From a virus: a DNA stretch of 64,000 bases. A program made the translations under genes and the position numbers. Under the pieces are notes generated by a model, which saw only the letters and a program-made list of their open reading frames with translations, searched no databases and was not told the origin of the DNA. Shown here piece after piece: positions 33,932-41,400 of the stretch. Position 1 is the first letter of the stretch. Each line of letters starts with the position of its first letter. The DNA lies in IMG/VR virus record IMGVR_UViG_3300043409_000680, positions 1-64,000 of that record; one strand, given 5' to 3'.

Positions 33932-35153
33932 TGAAGAGCGGTTACTTTCTCGTGTTATCAAAACAAGAGATCTTTCCCGTGCATTAGAAGCTGGTGTAAC
34001 AGAGGAATGGTTTTACGTAGACGAGAATCGTGCTATGTGGAAGTTCTTAGTTGCTCACTGGTCTAAGTACCAAGAAGTACCTACCGCAGTAACAGTTAAA
34101 GATAACTTCCCAACTTACCGGTTACTTGCTGTAGAAGACTCCGCTGAGTACTTAGTAGACCAGCTTGCTGAATACAGACGACGCCAAAAAGCTATTGAAG
34201 TAATCCAGAACGCAGCTGAATTTATTGCGGAGGGAAACCACGATGAGGCTATTGCTGAAATGGGCCGTGGGCTTTCTGCTATCCATGATGAGACTAGCGG
34301 AGAATCAGAAGATGAGAACCTTAGCAAAGATGCACTAAAGCGTTACGATGAGTACCTTGCAATTAAGACCCGTCCTAACGGATTACTTGGTATCTCCACC
34401 GGATTTAAAACTATTGATGATATTACGGCAGGTATCTTAAAGCAGCAGCTTTGGACAATCATCGCACCGCCTAAGACAGGTAAATCTGTGTTAGCTATGC
34501 AGATGGCAATTAGAGCACAAGATGAAGATCTTAAAGTTCTCTTTCAGTCTTTTGAAATGACTGCTCGTGAAATGAAAACTCGTTATGATGCTATGCGTGC
34601 CCACATCTCTCATGCTCGTCACATTCGTGGTGCGTTAACTTCCGTTGAAGAAGAGCGGCTACTTGCTCACTTAAATACTGAGCGTAATGATTTTATTATG
34701 CCTGATGCAATCTCTGCCCGTACAGTCTCTGGCTTGTCAGCAAAGATTGAAAAATTTACCCCTGATATTGTTTTTGTAGACGGTGTTTACCTTATGCACG
34801 ATGAGGCAACAGGTGAAACAGAGACAGAGCGTGCTCTACGTAGCTTAACACGTAGCTTAAAGCGCCTAGCACAGCGCTATGATCTTCCAGTAATTATCAG
34901 TACTCAGTCTCTTCGTTCTAAAATGCGTGGTGGCAAAGTAACTTCTGATTCTATTGGGTACACTTCTTCGTTTGCTCAAGACTCGGATATGATCCTAGCT
35001 TTGCAGCGTCAAGACGAAGAGGACGACAGTTCTCGTTCATTGTCTATTGTAGAAAGCCGTATTTCCGGTAAAGGAAGTACTGATCTTCTATGGGACTGGG
35101 AGGAGGGCCGCTTTGAAGAATATGGCACCTTTGGTCAACAAATCACCTTTTGA
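33918..35153 (+). CDS. dnaB: DnaB-like replicative helicase
   Basis: This 411-residue RecA-fold helicase has an N-terminal helical domain (about 1-125). Walker A is APPKTGKS (183-190), the SFEM segment is typical of DnaB (VLFQSFEMTAREMKTRYDAM), Walker B is DIVFVDGVYLMHD, and the C-terminal FAQDSDMILALQR with ISGKGSTDLLWDWEEGRFEE matches the DnaB family. It unwinds DNA ahead of the phage polymerase. Loader and primase genes flank it. Confidence 0.9.
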   Translation: MAADNEERLLSRVIKTRDLSRALEAGVTEEWFYVDENRAMWKFLVAHWSKYQEVPTAVTVKDNFPTYRLLAVEDSAEYLVDQLAEYRRRQKAIEVIQNAAEFIAEGNHDEAIAEMGRGLSAIHDETSGESEDENLSKDALKRYDEYLAIKTRPNGLLGISTGFKTIDDITAGILKQQLWTIIAPPKTGKSVLAMQMAIRAQDEDLKVLFQSFEMTAREMKTRYDAMRAHISHARHIRGALTSVEEERLLAHLNTERNDFIMPDAISARTVSGLSAKIEKFTPDIVFVDGVYLMHDEATGETETERALRSLTRSLKRLAQRYDLPVIISTQSLRSKMRGGKVTSDSIGYTSSFAQDSDMILALQRQDEEDDSSRSLSIVESRISGKGSTDLLWDWEEGRFEEYGTFGQQITF

Positions 35154-35382
35154 TGGTACTCAGCTATGCGTAGATGCGGATCCGGAAATCTTTTTTCCTC
35201 AAACGTATACATACCTAGATAAGGATACTGTAAACGCTGCTAAAGCAGTGTGCGGTGATTGTTGGATGCAGAAGGACTGTTTAGAATATGCACTAAACGA
35301 ACCAGGTCTAGAAGGGATCTGGGGAGGAACAACCCCACTAGAAAGAAAGCGGTTAAAAAAATTAAACATATTAACGATGTAA
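35113..35382 (+). CDS. WhiB-family iron-sulfur protein
   Basis: Cys19, Cys47, Cys50 and Cys56 follow the WhiB pattern (C...CGDCWMQKDC), and GIWGG (68-72) with TPLERKRLKK is the family's turn and basic tail. WhiB proteins carry a [4Fe-4S] cluster, bind the principal sigma factor and alter transcription; they are restricted to Actinobacteria and their phages. The TTG at 35113 follows AGGAGGG by 5 bases; ATG at 35122 is the alternative. The gene overlaps the helicase gene by 41 bases. Confidence 0.9.
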   Translation: MKNMAPLVNKSPFDGTQLCVDADPEIFFPQTYTYLDKDTVNAAKAVCGDCWMQKDCLEYALNEPGLEGIWGGTTPLERKRLKKLNILTM

Positions 35383-35426
35383 AACCTGACTACAAAAATG
35401 CACTAGATGTACGTGGTGAGCCAACA

Positions 35427-35582
35427 ATGGTTTGTCCATGTGGATGTTATGTGTGGAATCTTAAAGTAAGCTTTGATGAAGAAGGCGTGATCAATACCTA
35501 CTTTACAGATATGGAATGTATTGAGTGCGGAACACTAGCTACGGCACCAATGCCAGGAGTTAATATCGGTTTGGAGGACTAA
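35427..35582 (+). CDS. Small zinc-ribbon protein
   Basis: The protein of 51 residues starting at ATG 35427 (GGTGAG upstream) has CPCGC near its N-terminus and CIECG about 28 residues later, a zinc-ribbon arrangement. The frame stays open upstream and reads plausible protein (PDYKNALDVRGEPT), but no standard start codon is found there outside the WhiB gene. The true start is therefore uncertain. It ends in a TAATG overlap with the primase gene. Confidence 0.6.
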   Translation: MVCPCGCYVWNLKVSFDEEGVINTYFTDMECIECGTLATAPMPGVNIGLED

Positions 35583-36556
35583 TGTATCGTCAGGGTGATG
35601 TAGAGAGCGCATTACTCCGTCTTGGTATTGAAGTAGACCAGCGGGGAGATGAGCTATTAGGCCTGTGCCCAATGCACTTAGAGCGCACAGGAAAATCAGA
35701 TTCAAATCCTTCCTGGTCTATGAATTCAGAGACTGGTGTTCATCACTGCTTCTCTTGTGGTTACAAAGGAACGCTCCTTACTTTAGTTGCTGAAGTTAAA
35801 GACTTCAACACTCAGTGGGATCGTCTTGACTTTGATGCTGCAAAGGATTGGCTACGTAGCAATATCGAGGTTAACTTCGAACTACTAGCTAAGCAGTTAG
35901 ATGAAGCTAAAGAAGCTTACATTCCTGTCCAACGTTTGTTGGAGATGAGTGAGGCACGTCTTGCAGTCTTTGCAGACATTCCACCACAGTGGGCGCTAGA
36001 CGCCCGTAATTTAACTGCGGATGCGTGTGTTACTCACAAAGTTAAGTGGGATACCAAACAGAATGCGTGGATCACCCCTATTAGAAATCCTGAAACCCAC
36101 TCCCTATTGGGGTGGCAAGAAAAGGGACAGAGCAATAGGTACTTCCGCAATCGCCCTGCCGGTGTAGAAAAGTCTAGAACCTTATTTGGTCTCGATGTCT
36201 GGAAGGGAGGCTCTATGATCGTAGTAGAGTCTCCTTTAGACGTCGTACGACTCTCATCATTGGGAATATCTGGTGGTGTCTCAACCTATGGGGCGTCAAT
36301 TAGCGAAACACAAAAGAACTACATGCGTCAAGCTGAGAAGTTGATTATTGCCTTTGATAACGCTATAATGGATAGTGCGGGGTTAAAAGCCTCGCAAGAT
36401 ATGCTTGCCTACGGTAAGAAGACTGGCCTTGAGTGCTACTTCTTTAACTATGGTAAGAGTGAGTACAAAGATATAGGAGATATGCCAGAGCAAGAAGTTT
36501 GGGATGGAATACGTACATCTAAACATTCAGTATTTGGAGAGGCGGCATTTGTATGA
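35582..36556 (+). CDS. DnaG-like primase
   Basis: This 324-residue protein has an N-terminal zinc-binding motif (Cys29, His32, Cys56, Cys59: CPMH and CFSCGYKG). Its TOPRIM domain begins with VVESPLDVVRL (Glu216). The second TOPRIM motif reads AFDNAIMDSAG, with Asp259 and Asp264, so the usual DxD spacing is stretched. The protein makes RNA primers for the phage polymerase together with the DnaB-like helicase. It is compact compared with bacterial DnaG and lacks a helicase-binding domain. Confidence 0.85.
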   Translation: MYRQGDVESALLRLGIEVDQRGDELLGLCPMHLERTGKSDSNPSWSMNSETGVHHCFSCGYKGTLLTLVAEVKDFNTQWDRLDFDAAKDWLRSNIEVNFELLAKQLDEAKEAYIPVQRLLEMSEARLAVFADIPPQWALDARNLTADACVTHKVKWDTKQNAWITPIRNPETHSLLGWQEKGQSNRYFRNRPAGVEKSRTLFGLDVWKGGSMIVVESPLDVVRLSSLGISGGVSTYGASISETQKNYMRQAEKLIIAFDNAIMDSAGLKASQDMLAYGKKTGLECYFFNYGKSEYKDIGDMPEQEVWDGIRTSKHSVFGEAAFV

Positions 36557-36786
36557 CACACGATGAACTGCTGGCAGAAATAAATCTAGCATCAATAGGT
36601 GAGTATGCCAGCCTTGCTGTAGCCCTAATTGCAGTAGTGGAATTGCATAAGCCAAAAGAAGAAGATGGCAAACTGTGGTGCATACACGAGGTTTGTTACA
36701 ACCACGTAGAGTTTCTTGAACGAAATGACTGTGACTGTTCCTATCCCTGCCCAACTATTGAGGCAATAATTGAGGAACTTAAATGA
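36553..36786 (+). CDS. Conserved actinophage-type Cys-rich protein
   Basis: The 77-residue protein has an N-terminal helix with a VVELHKP motif and a C-terminal Cys cluster (WCIHEVC... [17 protein letters not shown]). The end motif PC.TI.AI is one I recognise from small hypothetical proteins of many actinobacteriophages. It probably binds a metal. It is joined to its neighbours by ATGA overlaps. Confidence 0.6.
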   Translation: MTHDELLAEINLASIGEYASLAVALIAVVELHKPKEEDGKLWCIHEVCYNHVEFLERNDCDCSYPCPTIEAIIEELK

Positions 36787-36950
36787 GTAAAGCAACTTGG
36801 GAAGAATGGATGGATGTACCCAAAGAAGTGCAAGATGTTATTGCAAAAAATATTGCTCGCAAACTAAGGGAAGAATACCCTCATCCATCTGAAGAGGCTA
36901 AGGCTTGGGCATATGCCTATGCAGAAGTAATTGAAAAGGAGTTGCAATGA
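36783..36950 (+). CDS. Small helical protein
   Basis: A 55-residue protein ([20 protein letters not shown]...) predicted to be nearly all helix and acidic. ATGA overlaps on both sides support it as a real gene. Not recognised. Confidence 0.55.
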   Translation: MSKATWEEWMDVPKEVQDVIAKNIARKLREEYPHPSEEAKAWAYAYAEVIEKELQ

Positions 36951-37138
36951 GAGGTGTATGTAGCATTAATACGTGCGAAATGTATATGGACAAACGCACA
37001 AAAATCACCAGAAAAGTAATACCAATTCCAAACAAAATTCACGAATCATTTGAGTGGGCTGCGGTTGATAGTAATATTAATATATGCTGGCATTGCGGTG
37101 ACAAAATATTAAAGGCTATCGAGAAGGAGTTGGGATGA
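36947..37138 (+). CDS. Small Cys-containing protein
   Basis: The 63-residue protein has CSINTC near the N-terminus and CWHCGDKIL near the C-terminus, a likely single zinc site formed by two separated Cys pairs. ATGA overlaps on both sides place it in the replication operon. Function unknown. Confidence 0.55.
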   Translation: MRGVCSINTCEMYMDKRTKITRKVIPIPNKIHESFEWAAVDSNINICWHCGDKILKAIEKELG

Positions 37139-37686
37139 TTATAGGACTAACAGGTTACGCTCAGTCCGGTAAGGACACCGTAGCTAGTACCTTAGTAAAT
37201 AACTACGGGTTTACTCGTGTTGCTTTTGCAGATAAGATTCGTGACTACCTTTATGAAATGAATCCTATGGTAGATAACATGTCTGGACAACCAATTTATC
37301 TTAAAGAATTGGTTGATATTGCAGGTTGGGAAAACGCTAAAAAATCTCCTCATGTACGCCGTGCATTACAGAATGCTGGTGTTGCTGCCCGTACAATATT
37401 TGGACCTCAATTTTGGGTGCACGAGGCCATGAAAACTATGCTTAATGATCCTAGACCAGATCTTAACTACGTCATAACAGATGTTAGATTCCTAAATGAG
37501 GCAGATATGATACGTGCTAATAAAGGCCAACTTTGGCGCATAAAGCGTTTAGGCATAGAAGCAGTAAATAGTCATGTGTCAGAACATGAACTAGATAACT
37601 ATGCGGTTGATCAAATCTTTACAAATAATGGTACCCTAGAAGACCTAGAGGCTATGATTAATGCAAGAATGGTGGCGTTAGTCTAA
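37135..37686 (+). CDS. Deoxynucleoside monophosphate kinase
   Basis: This 183-residue P-loop kinase has the motif GYAQSGKDT at residues 7-15. It also has an Arg/Asp-rich segment (YVITDVRFLNEAD) typical of phage dNMP kinases such as T4 gp1. It converts dNMPs to dNDPs so that host nucleotides can be recycled into phage DNA. This fits with the class II ribonucleotide reductase at 60936. Confidence 0.85.
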   Translation: MIIGLTGYAQSGKDTVASTLVNNYGFTRVAFADKIRDYLYEMNPMVDNMSGQPIYLKELVDIAGWENAKKSPHVRRALQNAGVAARTIFGPQFWVHEAMKTMLNDPRPDLNYVITDVRFLNEADMIRANKGQLWRIKRLGIEAVNSHVSEHELDNYAVDQIFTNNGTLEDLEAMINARMVALV

Positions 37687-37892
37687 TGTGGTCTTGGATA
37701 TTAGCTATTATTGGAGTAACTGGTATTTACTTTGTAGGGCGTAAAACCCTCTGGGGTTGGTTTGTGCTCTTGTTTAACGAATGCCTATGGATTACCTATG
37801 CCATTATTACAGACCAATATGGATTTATATTCTCTGCTTTAGCATACGCAGCAGTTTACATACGATCATATTTACATTGGAAAGCTGAGTAA
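37686..37892 (+). CDS. Small integral membrane protein
   Basis: The 68-residue protein has three hydrophobic segments (about 2-16, 22-42 and 45-62) rich in Trp, Tyr and Phe. It contains GRKTLWGWFVLLFNECLW. I recall similar small membrane proteins in other actinophages, but no function is established. It is linked by one-base overlaps to the dNMP kinase and the helicase genes. Confidence 0.6.
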   Translation: MWSWILAIIGVTGIYFVGRKTLWGWFVLLFNECLWITYAIITDQYGFIFSALAYAAVYIRSYLHWKAE

Positions 37893-39451
37893 TGTCATTC
37901 ACTGGAACTTTATTACCCTACCAGGTTGAGGCTGTAGATGCCATGGTGGCACGCAAGAAAATGCTTGTTGCCTATGACCTGGGTTTAGGTAAGACTGTTC
38001 TAACTATTGCAGCAATAGAAGAGTTGAATTTAGAAGAGCCTGGTATTGTTATATGCCTATCCAGCCTTAAATATCAGTGGGCTGAACAAATCAGAAAGTT
38101 TACTGATGTTGGAAATCCTTTGGTCATTGATGGCACCCCCAAGCAAAGAGCCCTCCAGTATGAGCAAGCGCTCACTGGAGAGTACACTCATATCATTATC
38201 AACTACGAGCAAGTTGTTAACGACTGGGAGCAAGTACGACTACTCCCACAGGGATTCATTGTCTGCGACGAAGCAACCGCAATTAAATCTTTCAGGTCTA
38301 AACGATCAAAGCAAGTAAAGAAGTTAGAAAGTAAAGTTAAATTTGCACTTACCGGAACTCCTATTGAGAATGGTAAGCCTGAAGAGCTGTATAGCATTAT
38401 GCAGTTTATTGACCCTAAGATCTTAGGGCGTTTTGATTTATTTGACCAAACCTTTATTGTACGTAATCGTTTTGGTGGGGTAGAGCGTTACCGTAACTTA
38501 CCTACATTAAGCAAGACACTTGCTACAGCGACAGTACGCAAACGCCAACAAGACCCAGACGTTGCACCATATCTTCCAGATACTATCTTTGCAGAACCTA
38601 TTTTAGTATCTTTTGATAAAGCTGGATCAGCGCTATATAAGCAAATAGCAAATGAAATACTAAATGATTTAGATGATGCTTTAGATAGTTACGGCAGCTC
38701 CTTTGACTTATTTTCACACTACTCTGGTGAACATCAAGATGAGGCTGCCAATGCTCTTAAAGGAAAGATTATGTCTAAGCTTACTGCATTACGCATGCTT
38801 TGCGATAGTCCGTCTTTGTTGTCTAACTCTGCTGGTAAATACCGTAAAGATCCTGACAATGGGTCTAAATATGTTAATGATTTAGATGAGGCAGGCAAGT
38901 TAGCTGTGCTTAAAGCAAGTCCTAAAGCTAAAGCACTTGAGTCTTACGTAGTTGACTTCTTAGATAGTTATGAAGGCAACAAGCTAGTAATCTTTACCAG
39001 TTATGTGCATATGGTAAAATTATTGCACAAATCTTTAGAAAACTATTCACCACAAATGTATACAGGAGAAATGAATGCAAAAGACAAAGAAGCTGCTAAA
39101 GTTACTTTCCAAACTGATCCAGGTTGTCGTATTCTTATTAGTTCTGATGCCGGTGGCTATGGTGTGGATCTGCCTCAAGCTAATCTCCTTATTAATTACG
39201 ACCTTCCGTGGAACGCCGGTTTGGCTCTCCAACGCAATGGCCGTATACGAAGAGCCTCTAGTACTTGGCCTACAATTGTTATTCAAGACTTCTTAATGGA
39301 AGGATCCATTGAGGAACGTCAACATGCTATGCTTGTACAAAAGATGGCTGTGGCTAATGCCGTACTTGATGGGGAAGGAATAAATGATGCAGGTGGAGTT
39401 ACCCTAACTGCGGGTACACTTAGGGCTTTTTTAACGGCTATTTCAGTCTAA
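37892..39451 (+). CDS. SNF2-type superfamily 2 helicase
   Basis: The 519-residue protein has motif I DLGLGKT (residues 29-35), motif II DEAT (126-129) and motif III FALTGTPIEN. Motif V/VI is SSDAGGYGVDLPQANLLINYDLPWN followed (after a break) by QRNGRIRR. This is the SNF2/SSO1653-like family that moves along duplex DNA. In phages it probably remodels protein-DNA complexes or forks during replication or recombination. No nuclease domain is fused. Confidence 0.85.
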   Translation: MSFTGTLLPYQVEAVDAMVARKKMLVAYDLGLGKTVLTIAAIEELNLEEPGIVICLSSLKYQWAEQIRKFTDVGNPLVIDGTPKQRALQYEQALTGEYTHIIINYEQVVNDWEQVRLLPQGFIVCDEATAIKSFRSKRSKQVKKLESKVKFALTGTPIENGKPEELYSIMQFIDPKILGRFDLFDQTFIVRNRFGGVERYRNLPTLSKTLATATVRKRQQDPDVAPYLPDTIFAEPILVSFDKAGSALYKQIANEILNDLDDALDSYGSSFDLFSHYSGEHQDEAANALKGKIMSKLTALRMLCDSPSLLSNSAGKYRKDPDNGSKYVNDLDEAGKLAVLKASPKAKALESYVVDFLDSYEGNKLVIFTSYVHMVKLLHKSLENYSPQMYTGEMNAKDKEAAKVTFQTDPGCRILISSDAGGYGVDLPQANLLINYDLPWNAGLALQRNGRIRRASSTWPTIVIQDFLMEGSIEERQHAMLVQKMAVANAVLDGEGINDAGGVTLTAGTLRAFLTAISV

Positions 39452-39460
39452 TATATAACT
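39445..39460 (+). promoter_or_regulatory. Operator-like site upstream of the RHH gene
   Basis: AGTCTAATATATAACT matches 13 of 16 positions of a second site at 39624-39639 (AGTCTATAATATTACT). Both have AGT and ACT half-sites 10 bases apart. This copy overlaps the end of the SNF2 gene and lies 3 bases before the RHH start codon. It contains possible -10 sequences (TAATAT, TATAAC). It could be where the RHH protein represses its own synthesis. Confidence 0.5.
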
Positions 39461-39463
39461 ACT

Positions 39464-39625
39464 ATGCCTAATGCGCCTAAAACCCCGACACGTACTATAC
39501 GTGTGTCAAACGATCTTTGGACTGCTGTTAAAGACAAAGCCGCTATTGAAGAACGTACCGTTACGGACGTTATTATTCAGGCTCTAAAAGCCTATATTAA
39601 GGATTTGCATTCTACGGATTTATAG
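39464..39625 (+). CDS. Ribbon-helix-helix DNA-binding protein
   Basis: The 53-residue protein has the RHH pattern: a beta strand TRTIRVSNDLW, helix 1 AVKDKAAIEE, a turn with RTVT and helix 2 VIIQALKAYIKDL. Such Arc/CopG-like dimers bind short palindromes. The gene is flanked on both sides by near-identical 16-bp AGT-N10-ACT sites, the second one over the promoter of the next operon. It probably acts as a repressor of itself and of the downstream genes. Confidence 0.75.
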   Translation: MPNAPKTPTRTIRVSNDLWTAVKDKAAIEERTVTDVIIQALKAYIKDLHSTDL

Positions 39626-39642
39626 TCTATAATATTACTATA
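39605..39642 (+). promoter_or_regulatory. Promoter overlapped by an operator-like palindrome
   Basis: TTGCAT (39605-39610) and a perfect TATAAT (39628-39633) are 17 bases apart. The -10 element lies inside an inverted repeat TATAGT-N10-ACTATA (39621-39642), which also contains the second copy of the operator-like site. AAGGGGG (39642-39648) then serves as ribosome site for the gene at 39654. A protein bound here would block RNA polymerase. Confidence 0.65.
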
Positions 39643-39653
39643 AGGGGGTAAAA

Positions 39654-40091
39654 ATGCCAAAAGTTATAAGCAAAGAACCAAGCAAAGTTGAAGACCCATT
39701 TTTGGGTAAAGTCCGAGAATTCCTTGGGCTTCGTAGTCGTGTAAAAGACCTAACAGCGCAGCAAGATGCTATTAAATCAGAGCTGTCTGATATTGTAGAT
39801 ACTGACGGTGAACCTGACGAAAAAGGTAGCCTGTATGTTTATTTACCTGAAGAAATTGATGGGTATGTTGCACTAAAACGTGAGCGCAAAGTTTCACAGT
39901 CTCTTGACGCAGACACAGCAGAAAAGCTTTTAAAAGAAAAGGGCTTATTTGACCGATGCTACATACTGGAGCCCGTTCTTAAAGAAGATGAAGTTATGGC
40001 TTGTCTATACGACGGGTTGCTTTCTGAAGAAGAAATTGATATAATGTTTCCTAAGAGAGTTTCATACGCTTTTATTCCAGTAAAGTCTTAA
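39654..40091 (+). CDS. Unrecognised acidic phage protein
   Basis: The 145-residue protein has a coiled-coil-like start (FLGLRSRVKDLTAQQDAIKS) and a C-terminal region with LKRERKVSQSLDADTAEKLL and EEEIDIMFPKRVSYAFIPV. I have seen such proteins next to replication genes of actinophages but know no function. It has its own promoter, with a likely operator, and leads the operon that contains the SSB-like protein and the polymerase. Confidence 0.5.
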   Translation: MPKVISKEPSKVEDPFLGKVREFLGLRSRVKDLTAQQDAIKSELSDIVDTDGEPDEKGSLYVYLPEEIDGYVALKRERKVSQSLDADTAEKLLKEKGLFDRCYILEPVLKEDEVMACLYDGLLSEEEIDIMFPKRVSYAFIPVKS

Positions 40092-40093
40092 CA

Positions 40094-40567
40094 ATGTCCG
40101 ACAAGGTCGAAGAGTTCTTTGGAAGCCTGGATGATTACTACCCAGGCTCTAAACGTAAACGTCGCCCTATTGATCCAATTGTTTCAGATAAGAAAAAGAA
40201 AAAAGAAGAAGCAAATTCCTGGGATGCAAATCCTCAGGTAAAAACCTTACCTAACGGTAAGACAGTAGAGCTGTTTAGTGCAGGGTCATTGTGCCAAGCA
40301 TTAGGCAGACCGATAGTAACTCTACGGCTGTGGGAACGTAAAGGTTATATACCGCGTGCACCTTACAGACTGCGGTCTATGATTATAGATGGAGTAAAGA
40401 AGCCAGGTTGGCGTATGTACTCTAGAGCTATGATCGAGACTACTATCAAAAGTTTCGAGTCCAGGAAGCTACTTAATGCTCCCCGGATTGATTGGAATAA
40501 GTTTCCAGACTTATCATTTGAATTAATGGAAGACTGGAAACAAATTCACGATCAAGAAACTGCTTAA
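40094..40567 (+). CDS. MerR-like helix-turn-helix protein
   Basis: Residues about 59-92 (LFSAGSLCQALGRPIVTLRLW, then ERKGYIPRAPYR) match the winged-helix/MerR DNA-recognition motif. The N-terminus is a lysine-rich, probably disordered segment. There is no effector domain. It may regulate phage transcription or help replication; its place just upstream of the SSB-like and polymerase genes is suggestive only. Confidence 0.65.
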   Translation: MSDKVEEFFGSLDDYYPGSKRKRRPIDPIVSDKKKKKEEANSWDANPQVKTLPNGKTVELFSAGSLCQALGRPIVTLRLWERKGYIPRAPYRLRSMIIDGVKKPGWRMYSRAMIETTIKSFESRKLLNAPRIDWNKFPDLSFELMEDWKQIHDQETA

Positions 40568-40573
40568 TCAACT

Positions 40574-40602
40574 TAGCGCAAAAGCTCACCCGAGCTTAGC
40601 TA
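40574..40602 (+). promoter_or_regulatory. Leader hairpin upstream of the SSB-like gene
   Basis: A perfect 6-bp stem AAGCTC / GAGCTT with the loop ACCC (40582-40597) is enclosed by an outer TAGC / GCTA pair set (40574-40577 and 40599-40602). It lies 24 bases before the ATG of the SSB-like gene, whose ribosome site is GAAAGGA. No T-run follows, so a terminator is unlikely; an RNA control element is possible. Confidence 0.4.
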
Positions 40603-40626
40603 TCAACCTACAACCGAAAGGACGCC

Positions 40627-41322
40627 ATGAGCGCCGCATCACTAAAGCTAAAGAAAGAAACACCTAATGTAGATTCATACGGATCTGCAGACCTTGAAGA
40701 AGAACTCTTTGAGGTAGAAGATGAAAATGAAACTCCTGCTCGTTCATCTTCAGTACAATCAGGCTGGGCTGCTGCTAAAAAAGTAGCAAGCTCACAATCT
40801 AAGTCTTTTGCAACTGATTTCAAGTTTGACGAAGACGTGCAACTAATCAAGTTTATCTCTGATGAACCAATGGCTTTTATGCAACACTGGGTTAATCGCC
40901 CAGGTAAAAAGTCATTCATCAGCATCGGTGAAGATGATCCACTACTAAAGGTTGGAAGTGTTCCTTCCCCTAAGTTTGCATTCACCGTACTAAATATCTC
41001 TGATGAAGAACCAGAGGTACAGTTAATGACCGTTGGGGTGCGCCTTTGTGGTCAGCTAGAGAAGCTTGCTTCGAATCCGAAGACAGGTCCTCTAAATCGT
41101 GCTGATCTCTATTGGGCAGTAAGCAAGTCTGGTCAAGGCACCAAAACTTCTTACTCTGTAGTTCCTGTAAAGGAACGAGACCTCGCTGAAGAATGGGAAC
41201 TTGATCCCGTTGCTGTTGCTGAGTTGGTCAAAACTGCTAAGCCTCTAGGGTCTGAAGCTCTCCAGACTTCTACCAAGGCCGAGTTGGCAGAGATTGCTCG
41301 TGAAATCGCAGCAAGCATCTAA
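40627..41322 (+). CDS. Probable single-stranded DNA-binding protein
   Basis: The 231-residue protein has an acidic, disordered N-terminus and a core of about residues 60-185 that resembles phage gp32-type SSBs. It has VQLIKFISDEPMAFMQHWVN, then GKKSFISIGEDDPLL and SPKFAFTVLNIS. In relatives the DPLL region often contains Cys residues of a zinc site; they are missing here. The gene lies directly before the DNA polymerase gene, as expected for an SSB. Confidence 0.65.
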   Translation: MSAASLKLKKETPNVDSYGSADLEEELFEVEDENETPARSSSVQSGWAAAKKVASSQSKSFATDFKFDEDVQLIKFISDEPMAFMQHWVNRPGKKSFISIGEDDPLLKVGSVPSPKFAFTVLNISDEEPEVQLMTVGVRLCGQLEKLASNPKTGPLNRADLYWAVSKSGQGTKTSYSVVPVKERDLAEEWELDPVAVAELVKTAKPLGSEALQTSTKAELAEIAREIAASI

Positions 41323-41337
41323 GTAACCCATAAACGT

Positions 41338-41396
41338 TGTGGGGGCCTGGTTTTTAACCTCCTTTCTACAGGCCCCCACAGCACCTATTTAAGGAG
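41338..41396 (+). promoter_or_regulatory. Hairpin with 16S-3'-end-like loop, able to pair with the polymerase ribosome site
   Basis: A 12-bp perfect stem (41338-41349 TGTGGGGGCCTG and 41369-41380) closes a 19-base loop. The loop bases 41357-41368 read ACCTCCTTTCTA, the sequence of the 3' tail of many bacterial 16S rRNAs (anti-Shine-Dalgarno). CTCCTT in the loop (41359-41364) is complementary to AAGGAG (41391-41396), the ribosome site of the DNA polymerase gene. Pairing would make an H-type pseudoknot that hides that site. No T-run follows, so it is not a typical terminator. Confidence 0.65.
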
Positions 41397-41400
41397 AGCA

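Noticed and set aside
39464-40567. Lysogeny control from the RHH and MerR-like proteins
   Set aside because: No integrase, excisionase, partition gene or cI-type repressor is visible in the window; both regulators sit in a replication operon, so lytic timing control is simpler.
41338-41380. Hairpin before the polymerase gene as a simple rho-independent terminator
   Set aside because: No T-run follows the stem (GCACCTATTT), and the gene downstream has no promoter of its own that I can see, so termination here would cut off the polymerase.
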